From: Devosia oryzisoli
GTDB lineage: Bacteria; Pseudomonadota; Alphaproteobacteria; Rhizobiales; Devosiaceae
Length of the DNA: 64,000 bases
NCBI RefSeq assembly: GCF_014837245.1
Contig: NZ_JACYFU010000001.1
Location: forward strand, 186,001-250,000
Direction: 5' to 3'
Part shown: positions 45,086 through 52,698 of the stretch, in pieces
Layout of the letters: each line of letters opens with the position of its first letter
How positions within the stretch are numbered: the stretch's first letter is position 1
Translations under genes and position numbers: made by a program
The notes under the pieces: generated by a model
The model's database searches: none
What the model saw: the letters and a program-made list of their open reading frames with translations, nothing else
Told to the model about the DNA's origin: nothing

Positions 45086-45735
45086 ACAAGCGCCTTGCCG
45101 TCGTGGCGGTCGCAGTCATCGCCGTCGCCGCATTCGGCCTCGCAGCCTGGTTCTACCGGCCCGCCCCGACGCCAAGCGCATCGCCCGTCGTCGCCACCGT
45201 AGAGGAAGCAGGATTCGCACGGCCCCACTCACCGGTGATCGGCCCTGCAGACGCTCCAGTCACCATCACCGAATTCTTCGACCCCAGCTGCGAAGCCTGC
45301 CGCGCATTCTACCCGATCGTGAAGCAGATTATGGATCGTCATCCCAACCAGGTGAAGCTGGTGCTGCGCTATGCAGCTTTTCACGAAGGTTCAGACACCG
45401 CGGTGAAGATCATCGAGGCTTCTCGTCTCCAGGACCTCTTCATCCCGGTGCTCGAAGCGCTCCTTGCCCGCCAGCCGGAATGGGCGGTGCATGGTGCACC
45501 TGACCTCGATCTGGCATGGCAGATTGCAGGCGAGGCTGGTCTCGATGTGGAACAGGCCCGGCAGGACGTTCTCAGGCCAGGCATGGTGGGCGTTCTCAAC
45601 GCCGACATGGCCGACGTCGAGCGCCTCGGCGTTCGGCAGACGCCCACCTTCTTCGTCAACGGCAAGGCGCCAGCCAACACTGATCCGCAAGCCCTTGCCG
45701 ATTTGGTCGCGAGCGAGGTCGCAGCTGCGCAATGA
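45082..45735 (+). CDS. dsbA: DsbA-family thiol oxidoreductase
   Basis: A 217-residue thioredoxin-fold protein anchored by an N-terminal helix (residues 5-24). The active site is CEAC (Cys70, Cys73) in EFFDPSCEACRAF, and the cis-proline loop is RQTPTFFVNG. The CxxC dipeptide EA differs from the CPHC of E. coli DsbA. It is encoded with its DsbB partner. Clients might be the nearby periplasmic metal proteins; that is inference. Confidence 0.93.
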   Translation: MNKRLAVVAVAVIAVAAFGLAAWFYRPAPTPSASPVVATVEEAGFARPHSPVIGPADAPVTITEFFDPSCEACRAFYPIVKQIMDRHPNQVKLVLRYAAFHEGSDTAVKIIEASRLQDLFIPVLEALLARQPEWAVHGAPDLDLAWQIAGEAGLDVEQARQDVLRPGMVGVLNADMADVERLGVRQTPTFFVNGKAPANTDPQALADLVASEVAAAQ

Positions 45736-46751
45736 CGGAGCAGGTCGACGTCCTGGTCGTCGGGGGCGGCCAAGCTGGTTTGGCGGCTTCCTACCGTCTC
45801 GACCAGGCTGGCGTGTCGCACCTGGTGGTCGATGCATCTGCCCAAGTCGGTGATAGCTGGCGACACCGCTATCATAGCCTGACCCTGTTCACGCCGCGGT
45901 GCCTGAGCTCGCTCCCAGGCGTGCCGCTCGATGGCAACGCCGAAGGCTATGCCGGACGACTCGAATTCGCCGACTACCTTCGGTCCTACGCCGAAACGAA
46001 CCGCCTCCCGCTGATGAGCGGAACCCGGGTGGTTCGATTGGAGTGTGACACTGCCGGCACGTTCGTCGCCGAGTTGGGCAACGACGCCACCGTGCGCAGC
46101 CAAGCCGTGCTGGTCTGCACGGGCGGTTTCCAGCAGCCGATCGTACCGGAGGTGGCGTCGCGGTTCGGACCCGGCATCGCCCAGCTCACCATGTCCACGT
46201 ACCGGTCGCCGCTGAGCGTGGGGAAGGGTCCGGTGCTGGTAGTCGGCGATGGCGCTTCGGGCCGGGACATGGCGATCGAATTCGCTGCCACGCACGAGGT
46301 CCTGCTCGCCACTGGCAAGCCCCGCCGCCTGTTCCCGCAGCGCCTGTTCGGCGTCAGCACCTGGACGGTGATGGACCGGCTGGGGCTCTTGTCCGCGTCT
46401 GCCGGATCGCCAGTCGGCAGGATGATGCAGAAGGCGGATCCTTTCCCGGACCGCGGCAGAAGCCTTGCCGCGCTTCGTGGCCGAGGCATTAGCATCCGGC
46501 CACGCCTCGTTGATGCGTCCGACCGCACTGCAAAGTTCTCGGATGGCGGCCACGCTGAGGTCGCTTCAGTCATCTGGGCGGTTGGATACCGGAACGTCGC
46601 CGACTGGAACGCAGTGCCCGCAGGAACGCCAGGTCTGCATTACCTGGGACGACCGTGGCAGCGGAACCGGGCATCGGCGCTGATCCTGGGTGCCAGTAGA
46701 GATTCCGAAGTGGTGGTGAACTCTGTCCAGCAACAGCTCTATCAGCTGTGA
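45732..46751 (+). CDS. FAD/NAD(P)-dependent monooxygenase-like oxidoreductase
   Basis: A 339-residue flavoprotein with two dinucleotide folds: VLVVGGGQAGLAASYRL at residues 8-24 and VLVVGDGASGRDMAIEF near 165. The first fold is followed by a flavin-monooxygenase-like DSWRHRYHSLTLFTP. Similar proteins are annotated as flavin monooxygenases or thioredoxin-reductase-like enzymes. The substrate is unknown. It overlaps the dsbA stop by 4 bases and so is part of that operon. Confidence 0.85.
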   Translation: MTEQVDVLVVGGGQAGLAASYRLDQAGVSHLVVDASAQVGDSWRHRYHSLTLFTPRCLSSLPGVPLDGNAEGYAGRLEFADYLRSYAETNRLPLMSGTRVVRLECDTAGTFVAELGNDATVRSQAVLVCTGGFQQPIVPEVASRFGPGIAQLTMSTYRSPLSVGKGPVLVVGDGASGRDMAIEFAATHEVLLATGKPRRLFPQRLFGVSTWTVMDRLGLLSASAGSPVGRMMQKADPFPDRGRSLAALRGRGISIRPRLVDASDRTAKFSDGGHAEVASVIWAVGYRNVADWNAVPAGTPGLHYLGRPWQRNRASALILGASRDSEVVVNSVQQQLYQL

Positions 46752-47176
46752 TCATAGTCGTGGTGGTCGGGAGGAGGCTCTCCTGCACCAAGGATACGGG
46801 CATTGAACGTCACCCGCGCCTCTCCCAATGACACGCTGACCGGCACTTTGCCCCCTACAGATATACCTGTGGCTTCGACACGTACTCCCCCGGGCTGCAT
46901 GTAGAGTTCGGCATGCGGTGGCAACGTGGGCTCGAAGGTCCCCCCATCCGATCTTACCACCTGCGTCATGGTTGCGCCTGGAACTTCGATGCCAAGCGGG
47001 CCTACGCCGGTAAGGTTGCGGTTGTTGATAACGAGGTAGACTTCCACGCCGTCCGGCTTCACTCTTGCCCAAGCCTCCTCGACCATGAGGTCGTCAACCA
47101 GCATCATCGGCAGTTCCGCACCGAATACTGTAGTGGCCCATCCGCCAACGAGGGCTGCAAGGATTAGATTCTTCAT
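46742..47176 (-). CDS. PCuAC-like periplasmic protein lacking the copper motif
   Basis: A 144-residue protein. It has a signal peptide ending near FGA at residue 20. The body MVEEAWARVKPDGVEVYLVINN, ATMTQVVRSDGG and GGKVPVSVSLGEARVTFNARI follows the beta-sandwich of PCu(A)C copper chaperones. The H-x10-M-x21-H-x-M ligand set is not complete, unlike the canonical copy at 54954. The tail HHDYDHS could bind metal instead. Its end overlaps the oxidoreductase gene tail to tail. Confidence 0.6.
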   Translation of the reverse strand: MKNLILAALVGGWATTVFGAELPMMLVDDLMVEEAWARVKPDGVEVYLVINNRNLTGVGPLGIEVPGATMTQVVRSDGGTFEPTLPPHAELYMQPGGVRVEATGISVGGKVPVSVSLGEARVTFNARILGAGEPPPDHHDYDHS

Positions 47177-47240
47177 CGTCCTAGCCTGACATTCCGGTGC
47201 CTCCACAGCAACTGGGCTAGGACAGGCTGCGACAATGCGC

Positions 47241-47271
47241 TTGCTCCTCTAGCCACTGGAGGAGTTAGGTT
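47241..47271 (+). promoter_or_regulatory. MerR-type promoter of the CDF transporter
   Basis: TTGCTC (47241-47246), a 19-base spacer with CTCTAGCCACTGGAGG, and TAGGTT (47266-47271). The layout equals that of the dsbB, HMA-CDF and P-type ATPase promoters. Confidence 0.8.
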
Positions 47272-47294
47272 GACCTCGACGCAAGGAGGTTTGC

Positions 47295-48212
47295 ATGTCC
47301 CATTCGCACGGATCCGCAGCCAATCGTAGCCCAGGACAAGGCCGCCGGCTGCTCATCGCCTTGGCGCTCAACCTCGGCATTGCTGTCGCCGAGGTGGTGG
47401 GCGGGGCCATCTCCGGCTCACTCGCCCTGATCGCGGACGCAGCGCACAACCTATCGGACGCCGGCTCGGTTCTGGTGTCCTATATTGCCTGGCGCATTGC
47501 CCAGCGGGCCGCAAACGAAAGACGAACCTTCGGCTATGCCCGGGCAGAAACCGTTGGCGCCCTCATCAATCTCACCACGTTGATCATGATCGGCCTCTAT
47601 CTGCTGTGGGAAGCCGGCACCCGTTTCCTGGAACCGGTGGAAGTCGTCCCCACGACGGTCCTGATCGTAGGCGTCATCGCCTTGGTCGAGGACCTGCTCG
47701 CAGCGTGGGTGCTGCGCAAGGATCTCGGCAGCCTCAACGTTCGCAGCACCTTCCTCCACATGATCGCCGATGCGCTGGGCACCGTCGCGGTGATCGCCAG
47801 CGGCATCGCCATCATGATCTGGGGACCATCGGCTTCCTGGGTCGACCCTGCCGTAACCGCCCTGATCGCCATCTACGTCCTGGTCCACGGTTCCACGGAG
47901 ATCCGGGAATCGATAGCGGTCCTGATGGACAGTGCTCCCAAGAGCTTCGATCACGCCGGCCTGGTGCGGCATCTCGAGGCCGCGGACGGCGTCGTGGACG
48001 TTCATCATCTTCATGTCTGGCAGATCAGCGAGGGTCGAACAGCGGTCGAGGTGCATCTGGTCACCGATCGCAATGACCTCGCCGCTGCCACGGACCTCAA
48101 GGAGGGACTCAAGAAGAGCATGCACGACCAGTTCGACGTGGAGCACGCCACCATCGAGATGGAGTTGGCCGGCATGGTCGAACACGATCGCGACATCGTT
48201 CCCATGACCTAA
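47295..48212 (+). CDS. CDF cation efflux transporter (CzcD/ZitB type)
   Basis: A 305-residue cation diffusion facilitator. Six helices include the zinc-site motifs SLALIADAAHNLSDAGS near residue 50 and ADALGTVAVI in helix 5. The cytoplasmic C-terminal domain has VDVHHLHVWQIS. It exports Zn, Cd or Co in exchange for protons. It has AAGGAGG upstream and a MerR-type promoter, so metal induction is likely. Confidence 0.94.
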   Translation: MSHSHGSAANRSPGQGRRLLIALALNLGIAVAEVVGGAISGSLALIADAAHNLSDAGSVLVSYIAWRIAQRAANERRTFGYARAETVGALINLTTLIMIGLYLLWEAGTRFLEPVEVVPTTVLIVGVIALVEDLLAAWVLRKDLGSLNVRSTFLHMIADALGTVAVIASGIAIMIWGPSASWVDPAVTALIAIYVLVHGSTEIRESIAVLMDSAPKSFDHAGLVRHLEAADGVVDVHHLHVWQISEGRTAVEVHLVTDRNDLAAATDLKEGLKKSMHDQFDVEHATIEMELAGMVEHDRDIVPMT

Positions 48213-48278
48213 GGGTAAGGCTCACGAAGGGGTAACCCTCCGGGGATATGGTTGCCAGGAACTGAACTGGACCTCTTC

Positions 48279-49055
48279 ATGCTCTCTCGCCTCCTTCACA
48301 CCGTCGCCCTCCTGATCGCAGCTGTCGCTCTGGCCGGCTGCAGCCAGTTCGTCGGCGACAATCGTCACAACGTCCCATTGCCGAAGGGGCTGGTGGACCA
48401 GATGGCGGCGATCGGGTCCTCGCCTACCGAACCGATGATGATCCGGGTGTTCAAGGAGAGTTCCGAGCTCGAGGTGTGGAAGCGCACCCACACCGGCCGG
48501 TACGCCCTGCTCAAGACCTACCCGATCTGCAAATGGTCGGGCGCGCTCGGACCCAAGATCCAGGAAGGCGACTACCAATCGCCGGAAGGCTTCTACGACG
48601 TGACCCCAGCCCTGATGAACCCGAAGTCGAACTACTTCCTGTCGTTCAACGTGGGCTTCCCCAACAAGTTCGACCAGGCTTGGGGACGCACCGGCAGCTA
48701 CCTGATGATCCACGGCGACTGCAAGTCGGTGGGTTGCTACGCCATGACCGACGACGGCATCAAGGAACTCTACGCCATGGTCCGGGAGTCGTTCAGGGGC
48801 GGCAACCGATCCGTGCAGCTGCAGCTGCTGCCGTTCCGCATGACGGAGGCAAACCTCGCACGGCACGCCGCCAGCCCCCATGCCCCCTTCTGGCGCAACC
48901 TCAAGGAGGGCACGGACATCTTCGACCGCACGCTGCAGTTGCCGGCGGTTGACGTGTGCGAGAAGCGTTACGTGTTCAACCGCACGGGCGCCGCTCTGCT
49001 CGATCCCAACGGAACCTGCCCCGTCGCGCCGCTCTCGACCATGGCCGCCCTTTGA
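48279..49055 (+). CDS. YafK-type L,D-transpeptidase lipoprotein
   Basis: A protein of about 258 residues. A lipobox LAGC near residue 20 predicts a lipid-anchored protein. The YkuD-like domain has ICKWSGALGPKIQEGDYQSPEGFY and MIHGDCKSVGCYAM, with the catalytic His and Cys. E. coli YafK (DpaA) detaches Braun lipoprotein from peptidoglycan. A similar wall-trimming role is possible. I start at the ATG of the signal sequence; the frame is open from a TTG at 48252. Confidence 0.85.
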   Translation: MLSRLLHTVALLIAAVALAGCSQFVGDNRHNVPLPKGLVDQMAAIGSSPTEPMMIRVFKESSELEVWKRTHTGRYALLKTYPICKWSGALGPKIQEGDYQSPEGFYDVTPALMNPKSNYFLSFNVGFPNKFDQAWGRTGSYLMIHGDCKSVGCYAMTDDGIKELYAMVRESFRGGNRSVQLQLLPFRMTEANLARHAASPHAPFWRNLKEGTDIFDRTLQLPAVDVCEKRYVFNRTGAALLDPNGTCPVAPLSTMAAL

Positions 49056-49059
49056 TGGG

Positions 49060-49551
49060 TTAGGGGCGCCCGGCACCGGGGGCGGTACGGCCCGCGAAGG
49101 CGCCGGTGATGGTCGCCATCAGCAGCATGACGACGCCGGCGTTGATGCCGACGTCGGCCAGGTTGAAGGTGGGAAAGTGCCAGCCGCCCGCGTGCAGGTC
49201 GATGAAGTCGGTGACCGCGCCATCGGGAATGCGGTCGACGAGATTGCCCAGTGCCCCGCCCAGGATGGCGGCGTAGCCAAAGCGCTCGAGTCGTCCACGG
49301 CTCCTGTGCCACAGCCAGGCGACCACCGCGGACACCACGAGGGTCACGAGGACGATGGCCCACCAGCCCCCGGGCCCGTCCGCGGCGAACATGCCAAAGC
49401 TCACGCCGGTATTGAATCCCAGGGTAAGGTTCAACACCGGCAGCACCGGCACGCCAGCCCCGTCGAGGTACATCAGGGCGGCCTCCTTGGTGGAGGCGTC
49501 CACGCCGATGACGCCCAGAACGAGGAAGAGCGAGGAGTCGCGATTGCTCAT
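49060..49551 (-). CDS. lspA: lipoprotein signal peptidase
   Basis: A 163-residue aspartic protease with four membrane segments. The catalytic aspartates are in GNLVDRI (Asp106) and NLADVGI (Asp133), and NTGVSFGMF is conserved. LspA cuts the signal peptides of prolipoproteins. Extra lspA copies are commonly found beside Cd/Zn efflux genes on mobile elements. Its start overlaps the upstream CDF gene by 4 bases. Confidence 0.94.
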   Translation of the reverse strand: MSNRDSSLFLVLGVIGVDASTKEAALMYLDGAGVPVLPVLNLTLGFNTGVSFGMFAADGPGGWWAIVLVTLVVSAVVAWLWHRSRGRLERFGYAAILGGALGNLVDRIPDGAVTDFIDLHAGGWHFPTFNLADVGINAGVVMLLMATITGAFAGRTAPGAGRP

Positions 49552-50426
49552 CGGCCAGCCTGCCGTAGGTCAGACCTCGCATCACGGATGATCGACCAAG
49601 CGGACTGCAGGAACAGGCCGGCCACCGCGAAGGCGACGATCAGGTCAGGCCACTGCGACCCGGTCCACCAGACCGCACCCGCGGCGGCAACCACGGCGAG
49701 GTTGCCGATGGCGTCGTTGCGGGAGAACAGCCAAACCGCTCGCATGTTGGCGTCGCCCTTGCGGTGCGGGATAAGCACCACTGCGGCCAGCACGTTGACC
49801 ACGAACGCAATCAGCGCGAAGACGCCCATCACCAGGCTCTCGGGCTGGTGCTCGATGAAGACTCGGTAGACGGTGGACGCGACCACGCCCAGTCCCAGAA
49901 GGCCCAGGAAGATGCCTTGCAGCAGGGCCGCCTTCGCCCGGGCGGCAAGTCCCCAGCCAACGGCGATCAGGCCCAGGAACGAAATGAGCCCGTCGCCGAG
50001 GAAGTCGAGCGAATCGGCCTGCAGCGCCTGGGAGCCGGCGATGAAGCTGCCGGCGATCTCGACGATGCCGTAGCCGACGTTGAGCAGCACGACGATCCAG
50101 AGAGCCCGCTTGTAGGCCGGCGTGACGTGCGAGAGGTCCGGAATGTGGTCGTCGTCGCCCTCCTCGTCGTGGTCGTGCTCGGAGTTCGCCCCCTTCTGCC
50201 CGCCGATCCGGTCGAGCTGGTAACCGAGGTCCGTCACCGCGGTCTCGAGGATTGGCAAGCGCCGACCAGGATCGTCCACCTCGAGCGTCATGATCTGGGA
50301 GGCGATGGAGACCTTGACGTCCTGGATGCCGTCCACCTTGCGGGCGGCCCCTTCGATCTTGGCGGCGCAGGACGAGCAGTCCATGCCGGTGACTTGGTAG
50401 CGTACGGTTTCGGCAGCAGCGCTCAT
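49548..50426 (-). CDS. HMA-fused CDF cation transporter
   Basis: A 292-residue transporter with an N-terminal HMA domain (VTGMDCSSCAAKIEG, Cys17 and Cys20). A His/Asp/Glu-rich linker (EHDHDEEGDDDHIPD) and a CDF membrane domain with ADSLDFLGDGLISF and RNDAIGNLAVV follow. The fusion is typical of metal islands. It is transcribed with lspA and divergently from a MerR gene, with a MerR-type promoter between. Confidence 0.9.
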   Translation of the reverse strand: MSAAAETVRYQVTGMDCSSCAAKIEGAARKVDGIQDVKVSIASQIMTLEVDDPGRRLPILETAVTDLGYQLDRIGGQKGANSEHDHDEEGDDDHIPDLSHVTPAYKRALWIVVLLNVGYGIVEIAGSFIAGSQALQADSLDFLGDGLISFLGLIAVGWGLAARAKAALLQGIFLGLLGLGVVASTVYRVFIEHQPESLVMGVFALIAFVVNVLAAVVLIPHRKGDANMRAVWLFSRNDAIGNLAVVAAAGAVWWTGSQWPDLIVAFAVAGLFLQSAWSIIRDARSDLRQAGR

Positions 50427-50459
50427 GCCCTTGCTCCTTCTTGAGACGATTTGGTGCAG

Positions 50460-50490
50460 AGGCTACAACCTGTAGTCACTACAGGAGCAA
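50460..50490 (-). promoter_or_regulatory. MerR-type promoter of the HMA-CDF gene
   Basis: On the minus strand: TTGCTC, a 19-base spacer with CTGTAGTGACTACAGG, then TAGCCT. The dyad is the most symmetrical of the four sites. It lies between the transporter and the divergent MerR gene. Confidence 0.85.
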
Positions 50491-50497
50491 GCAGGAA

Positions 50498-50893
50498 ATG
50501 CAGATAGGGGATCTCTCCCGCAACGCGGGGGTCAATGTCGAGACCATCCGCTACTATGAACGAGCGGGCGTGCTGCCCGTACCGGCCAGACAGGGCAACG
50601 GGCGCCGCATCTATGGCGAGGCGGACGTCCGCCGTCTCGGATTCATCCGCCACGCCCGCGATCTCGGCTTCGACCTGCAGTCCGTCCGCACCTTGTTGGC
50701 TTTGCAGGAACAGCCCGAGGCCTCCTGCACCGATGCCAGCCGAATCGCCCAGGCTCAACTGGACGAGGTCGAACGCCGCCTGGCGCAGTTGCAGAGCCTG
50801 CGAGCAGAATTGTCGCGGATGGTCGCCGAATGCCGGAAGGGGGTCGTCGCTGAATGTCGTGTCATCGAAGCGCTCAACACCTCGCCGTTCTGA
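50498..50893 (+). CDS. MerR-family heavy-metal regulator
   Basis: A 131-residue regulator starting at MQIGDLSRNAGVNVETIRYYERAGVL, the MerR helix-turn-helix. The dimer helix and metal loop have Cys77, Cys112 and Cys120, in positions matching the three MerR/ZntR-type ligands. Zn, Cd, Pb or Hg sensing is possible; no mercury genes are nearby, so Zn/Cd is favoured. The ATG has AGGA just upstream. It probably acts on the divergent promoter at 50460-50490. Confidence 0.92.
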   Translation: MQIGDLSRNAGVNVETIRYYERAGVLPVPARQGNGRRIYGEADVRRLGFIRHARDLGFDLQSVRTLLALQEQPEASCTDASRIAQAQLDEVERRLAQLQSLRAELSRMVAECRKGVVAECRVIEALNTSPF

Positions 50894-51285
50894 TCGCGGT
50901 CGCCTTGGCGGGAGCGGCGGGGGCGGCCCTTGCCGAGGACGTTTCCGGCAGGCAGGTCTATGTCGACTATTGCGCAAGCTGCCATGGCGCGAACCTCGAA
51001 GGTCAGCCGAACTGGAAGCAGCGGCTGCCGACCGGGCGCCTGCCGGCACCGCCCCACGACGCGACCGGTCATACCTGGCACCACTCCGACCGGCAACTGT
51101 TCCGGATCGTCAAGGAAGGGCCGGCGGCCATGATGCCCGGCTACGAGACCGACATGCCAGGCTTCGGTGCGGTGCTCGACGACGGCGAGATCGCCGCCGC
51201 GCTCGACTACATCAAGAGCACCTGGCCCGAACGTCAGCGCGACGTGCAGGCCGCCAAGTCCGCTTCGGACCCGCTCCAACCATAG
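50854..51285 (+). CDS. exported c-type cytochrome
   Basis: A 143-residue protein with a signal peptide (AVLIAVALAGAAGAALA) and one haem site CASCH (Cys40, Cys43, His44). Candidate axial methionines are in AAMMPGYETDMPGF. It begins inside the merR gene, overlapping it by 40 bases in another frame. Small cytochromes of this type occur beside copper and heavy-metal genes. Its redox partner is unknown. Confidence 0.88.
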   Translation: MSCHRSAQHLAVLIAVALAGAAGAALAEDVSGRQVYVDYCASCHGANLEGQPNWKQRLPTGRLPAPPHDATGHTWHHSDRQLFRIVKEGPAAMMPGYETDMPGFGAVLDDGEIAAALDYIKSTWPERQRDVQAAKSASDPLQP

Positions 51286-51294
51286 ACGAAGCCG

Positions 51295-52167
51295 TCAGGC
51301 CGCGGCGTTGGCGGCGACCGGAAGGGCTCGCTTGTGGGCGGTCGCGCGATAGGCGTTCACGATCCGATCGCGGGCGAAATCGGGAACCGCCCTGCCTTCG
51401 AGGAAATCGTCGATCTGGTCGTAGGTCACCCCATAGGCGTCCTCGTCTGGCCGCAAAGGGGCATCGTCCTCGAGATCCGCCGTAGGCACCTTGAACACCA
51501 GCTCCGACGGTACACCGAGGTGGGCTGCTATGGCGCGGACCCTCCGCTTGGTCAGGCCGGCGAGCGGCAGGATGTCGGCGGCGCCGTCGCCGAACTTGGT
51601 GAAGAAGCCCATGACCGCCTCGGCGGCATGGTCGGTCCCGATGACGAGGCCCTTTAGACCTCCCGCCAGGGCGAACTGGGCGATCATCCGCTGCCTCGCC
51701 TTGACGTTGCCGAGCAGGAAGTCCTCCTGTCCCTCATTCTCGGGCCCGAAGCCGGCTGCCCGGATCTGCCGCCACATGGCGTCAGCGGCAGGCTTGATGT
51801 TTACGGTGAAGGTCTGATCCGGTTCGATCGCCGACAATGCCGCCTGGGCGTCCTTCTCGTCGGCCTGAACTCCATAGGGCAGCCGTACCGCGATGAAACG
51901 CGCTTCGCGGCCCTCGGCCCGCAGGTCCCTCACGGCTCGCTGTGCCAGCATGGCCGCTGTGGTCGAATCGACGCCGCCGCTGATGCCCAAGACATAGGTC
52001 GTCAGGCCGGAGCGCACCAAGTAGTCCCTGAGGAACGAGACCCGCCGGTCCACCTCGACGGAGACTTCGAACGATGGCGCGACACCGAGCTCGGCGATGA
52101 TTTGGACTTGAGAGGTCAATGGTGTTCCAATCTGACTGACTGACCGGTTTCCGAACGTGATCCACAT
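51295..52167 (-). CDS. nadE: NAD synthetase, ammonia-dependent
   Basis: A protein of about 290 residues close to E. coli NadE along its length. It has VLGISGGVDSTTAAM (PP-loop), FIAVRLPYGVQADEKDAQ, VIGTDHAAEAVMGFFTKFGDGAADI and PTADLEDDAP. It amidates deamido-NAD to NAD. The start is uncertain: the ATG at 52167 is used here, but a TTG at 52119 gives MTSQVQIIAELG, which aligns directly with E. coli MTLQQQIIKALG. Its presence in a metal island is unexpected. Confidence 0.92.
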   Translation of the reverse strand: MWITFGNRSVSQIGTPLTSQVQIIAELGVAPSFEVSVEVDRRVSFLRDYLVRSGLTTYVLGISGGVDSTTAAMLAQRAVRDLRAEGREARFIAVRLPYGVQADEKDAQAALSAIEPDQTFTVNIKPAADAMWRQIRAAGFGPENEGQEDFLLGNVKARQRMIAQFALAGGLKGLVIGTDHAAEAVMGFFTKFGDGAADILPLAGLTKRRVRAIAAHLGVPSELVFKVPTADLEDDAPLRPDEDAYGVTYDQIDDFLEGRAVPDFARDRIVNAYRATAHKRALPVAANAAA

Positions 52168-52199
52168 CGAAGGTAGTGGTCGATCCATCTGGCTTCGGA

Positions 52200-52631
52200 T
52201 CAAGCGTCGTGCAGATGGTGCTTGCACTTGCCGTGATCGGCGAGGATCTCGATCACCCGACAGCTCTCGACCCGACCATGGCTGCAGCCATCGACCATCC
52301 GCTCGAGTTCGGCCTGCAACGCCGTCAAGCTCGCGATCTTCGCTTTCACCTCCACCAGGCGAGCCTTGGCGATCGTGTCGGCATCTGCGCAAGACTGGCC
52401 GGGACGGTCTTGGAGTTCGAGCAGCGTTCGAATCTGGTCGATTTCGAAGCCGAGCTCTCGCGAGTGCCGGATAAAGGTTAGCCGCTCGATGTCCTTGAGA
52501 TCATATGTGCGGCGCCCGCCATCCGTGCGCGGCGGCGCGGCCAGCAGCCCGATCTGCTCATAGAAGCGAACAGTGGTGACCTTGACTCCGCTCGCTTGCG
52601 AGACTTTTCCAATCGCGATGCCGTGATTCAT
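52200..52631 (-). CDS. MerR-family regulator with His-rich tail (ZntR/CadR type)
   Basis: A 143-residue MerR protein. The helix-turn-helix is AIGKVSQASGVKVTTVRFYEQIGLL. Metal-site cysteines are Cys81, Cys116 and Cys124, with an added tail of Cys136 and three His (GKCKHHLHDA). The tail resembles the His-rich end of CadR, a cadmium sensor. It is divergent from the P-type ATPase gene and shares the promoter region with it. Confidence 0.93.
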   Translation of the reverse strand: MNHGIAIGKVSQASGVKVTTVRFYEQIGLLAAPPRTDGGRRTYDLKDIERLTFIRHSRELGFEIDQIRTLLELQDRPGQSCADADTIAKARLVEVKAKIASLTALQAELERMVDGCSHGRVESCRVIEILADHGKCKHHLHDA

Positions 52632-52637
52632 TTCCGC

Positions 52638-52668
52638 TTGCTCCTATAGTCGCTGGAGGATGTACGGC
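52638..52668 (+). promoter_or_regulatory. MerR-type promoter of the P-type ATPase
   Basis: TTGCTC (52638-52643), a 19-base spacer with CTATAGTCGCTGGAGG, and TACGGC (52663-52668). Because the -10 box covers the ATG at 52660, that codon cannot be the start; the ATPase must begin at 52699. Confidence 0.85.
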
Positions 52669-52698
52669 AATGATGGAGAATTCAAGGAGTCGCTGCCG

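Noticed and set aside
50498..50893. Calling the first MerR gene a mercury-specific merR
   Set aside because: No merA, merT or merP lies nearby, and the same cysteine layout occurs in Zn/Cd/Pb sensors.
52660..52698. The upstream ATG at 52660 as the start of the P-type ATPase
   Set aside because: It overlaps the -10 box of the MerR-type promoter, while the ATG at 52699 has a proper ribosome site.
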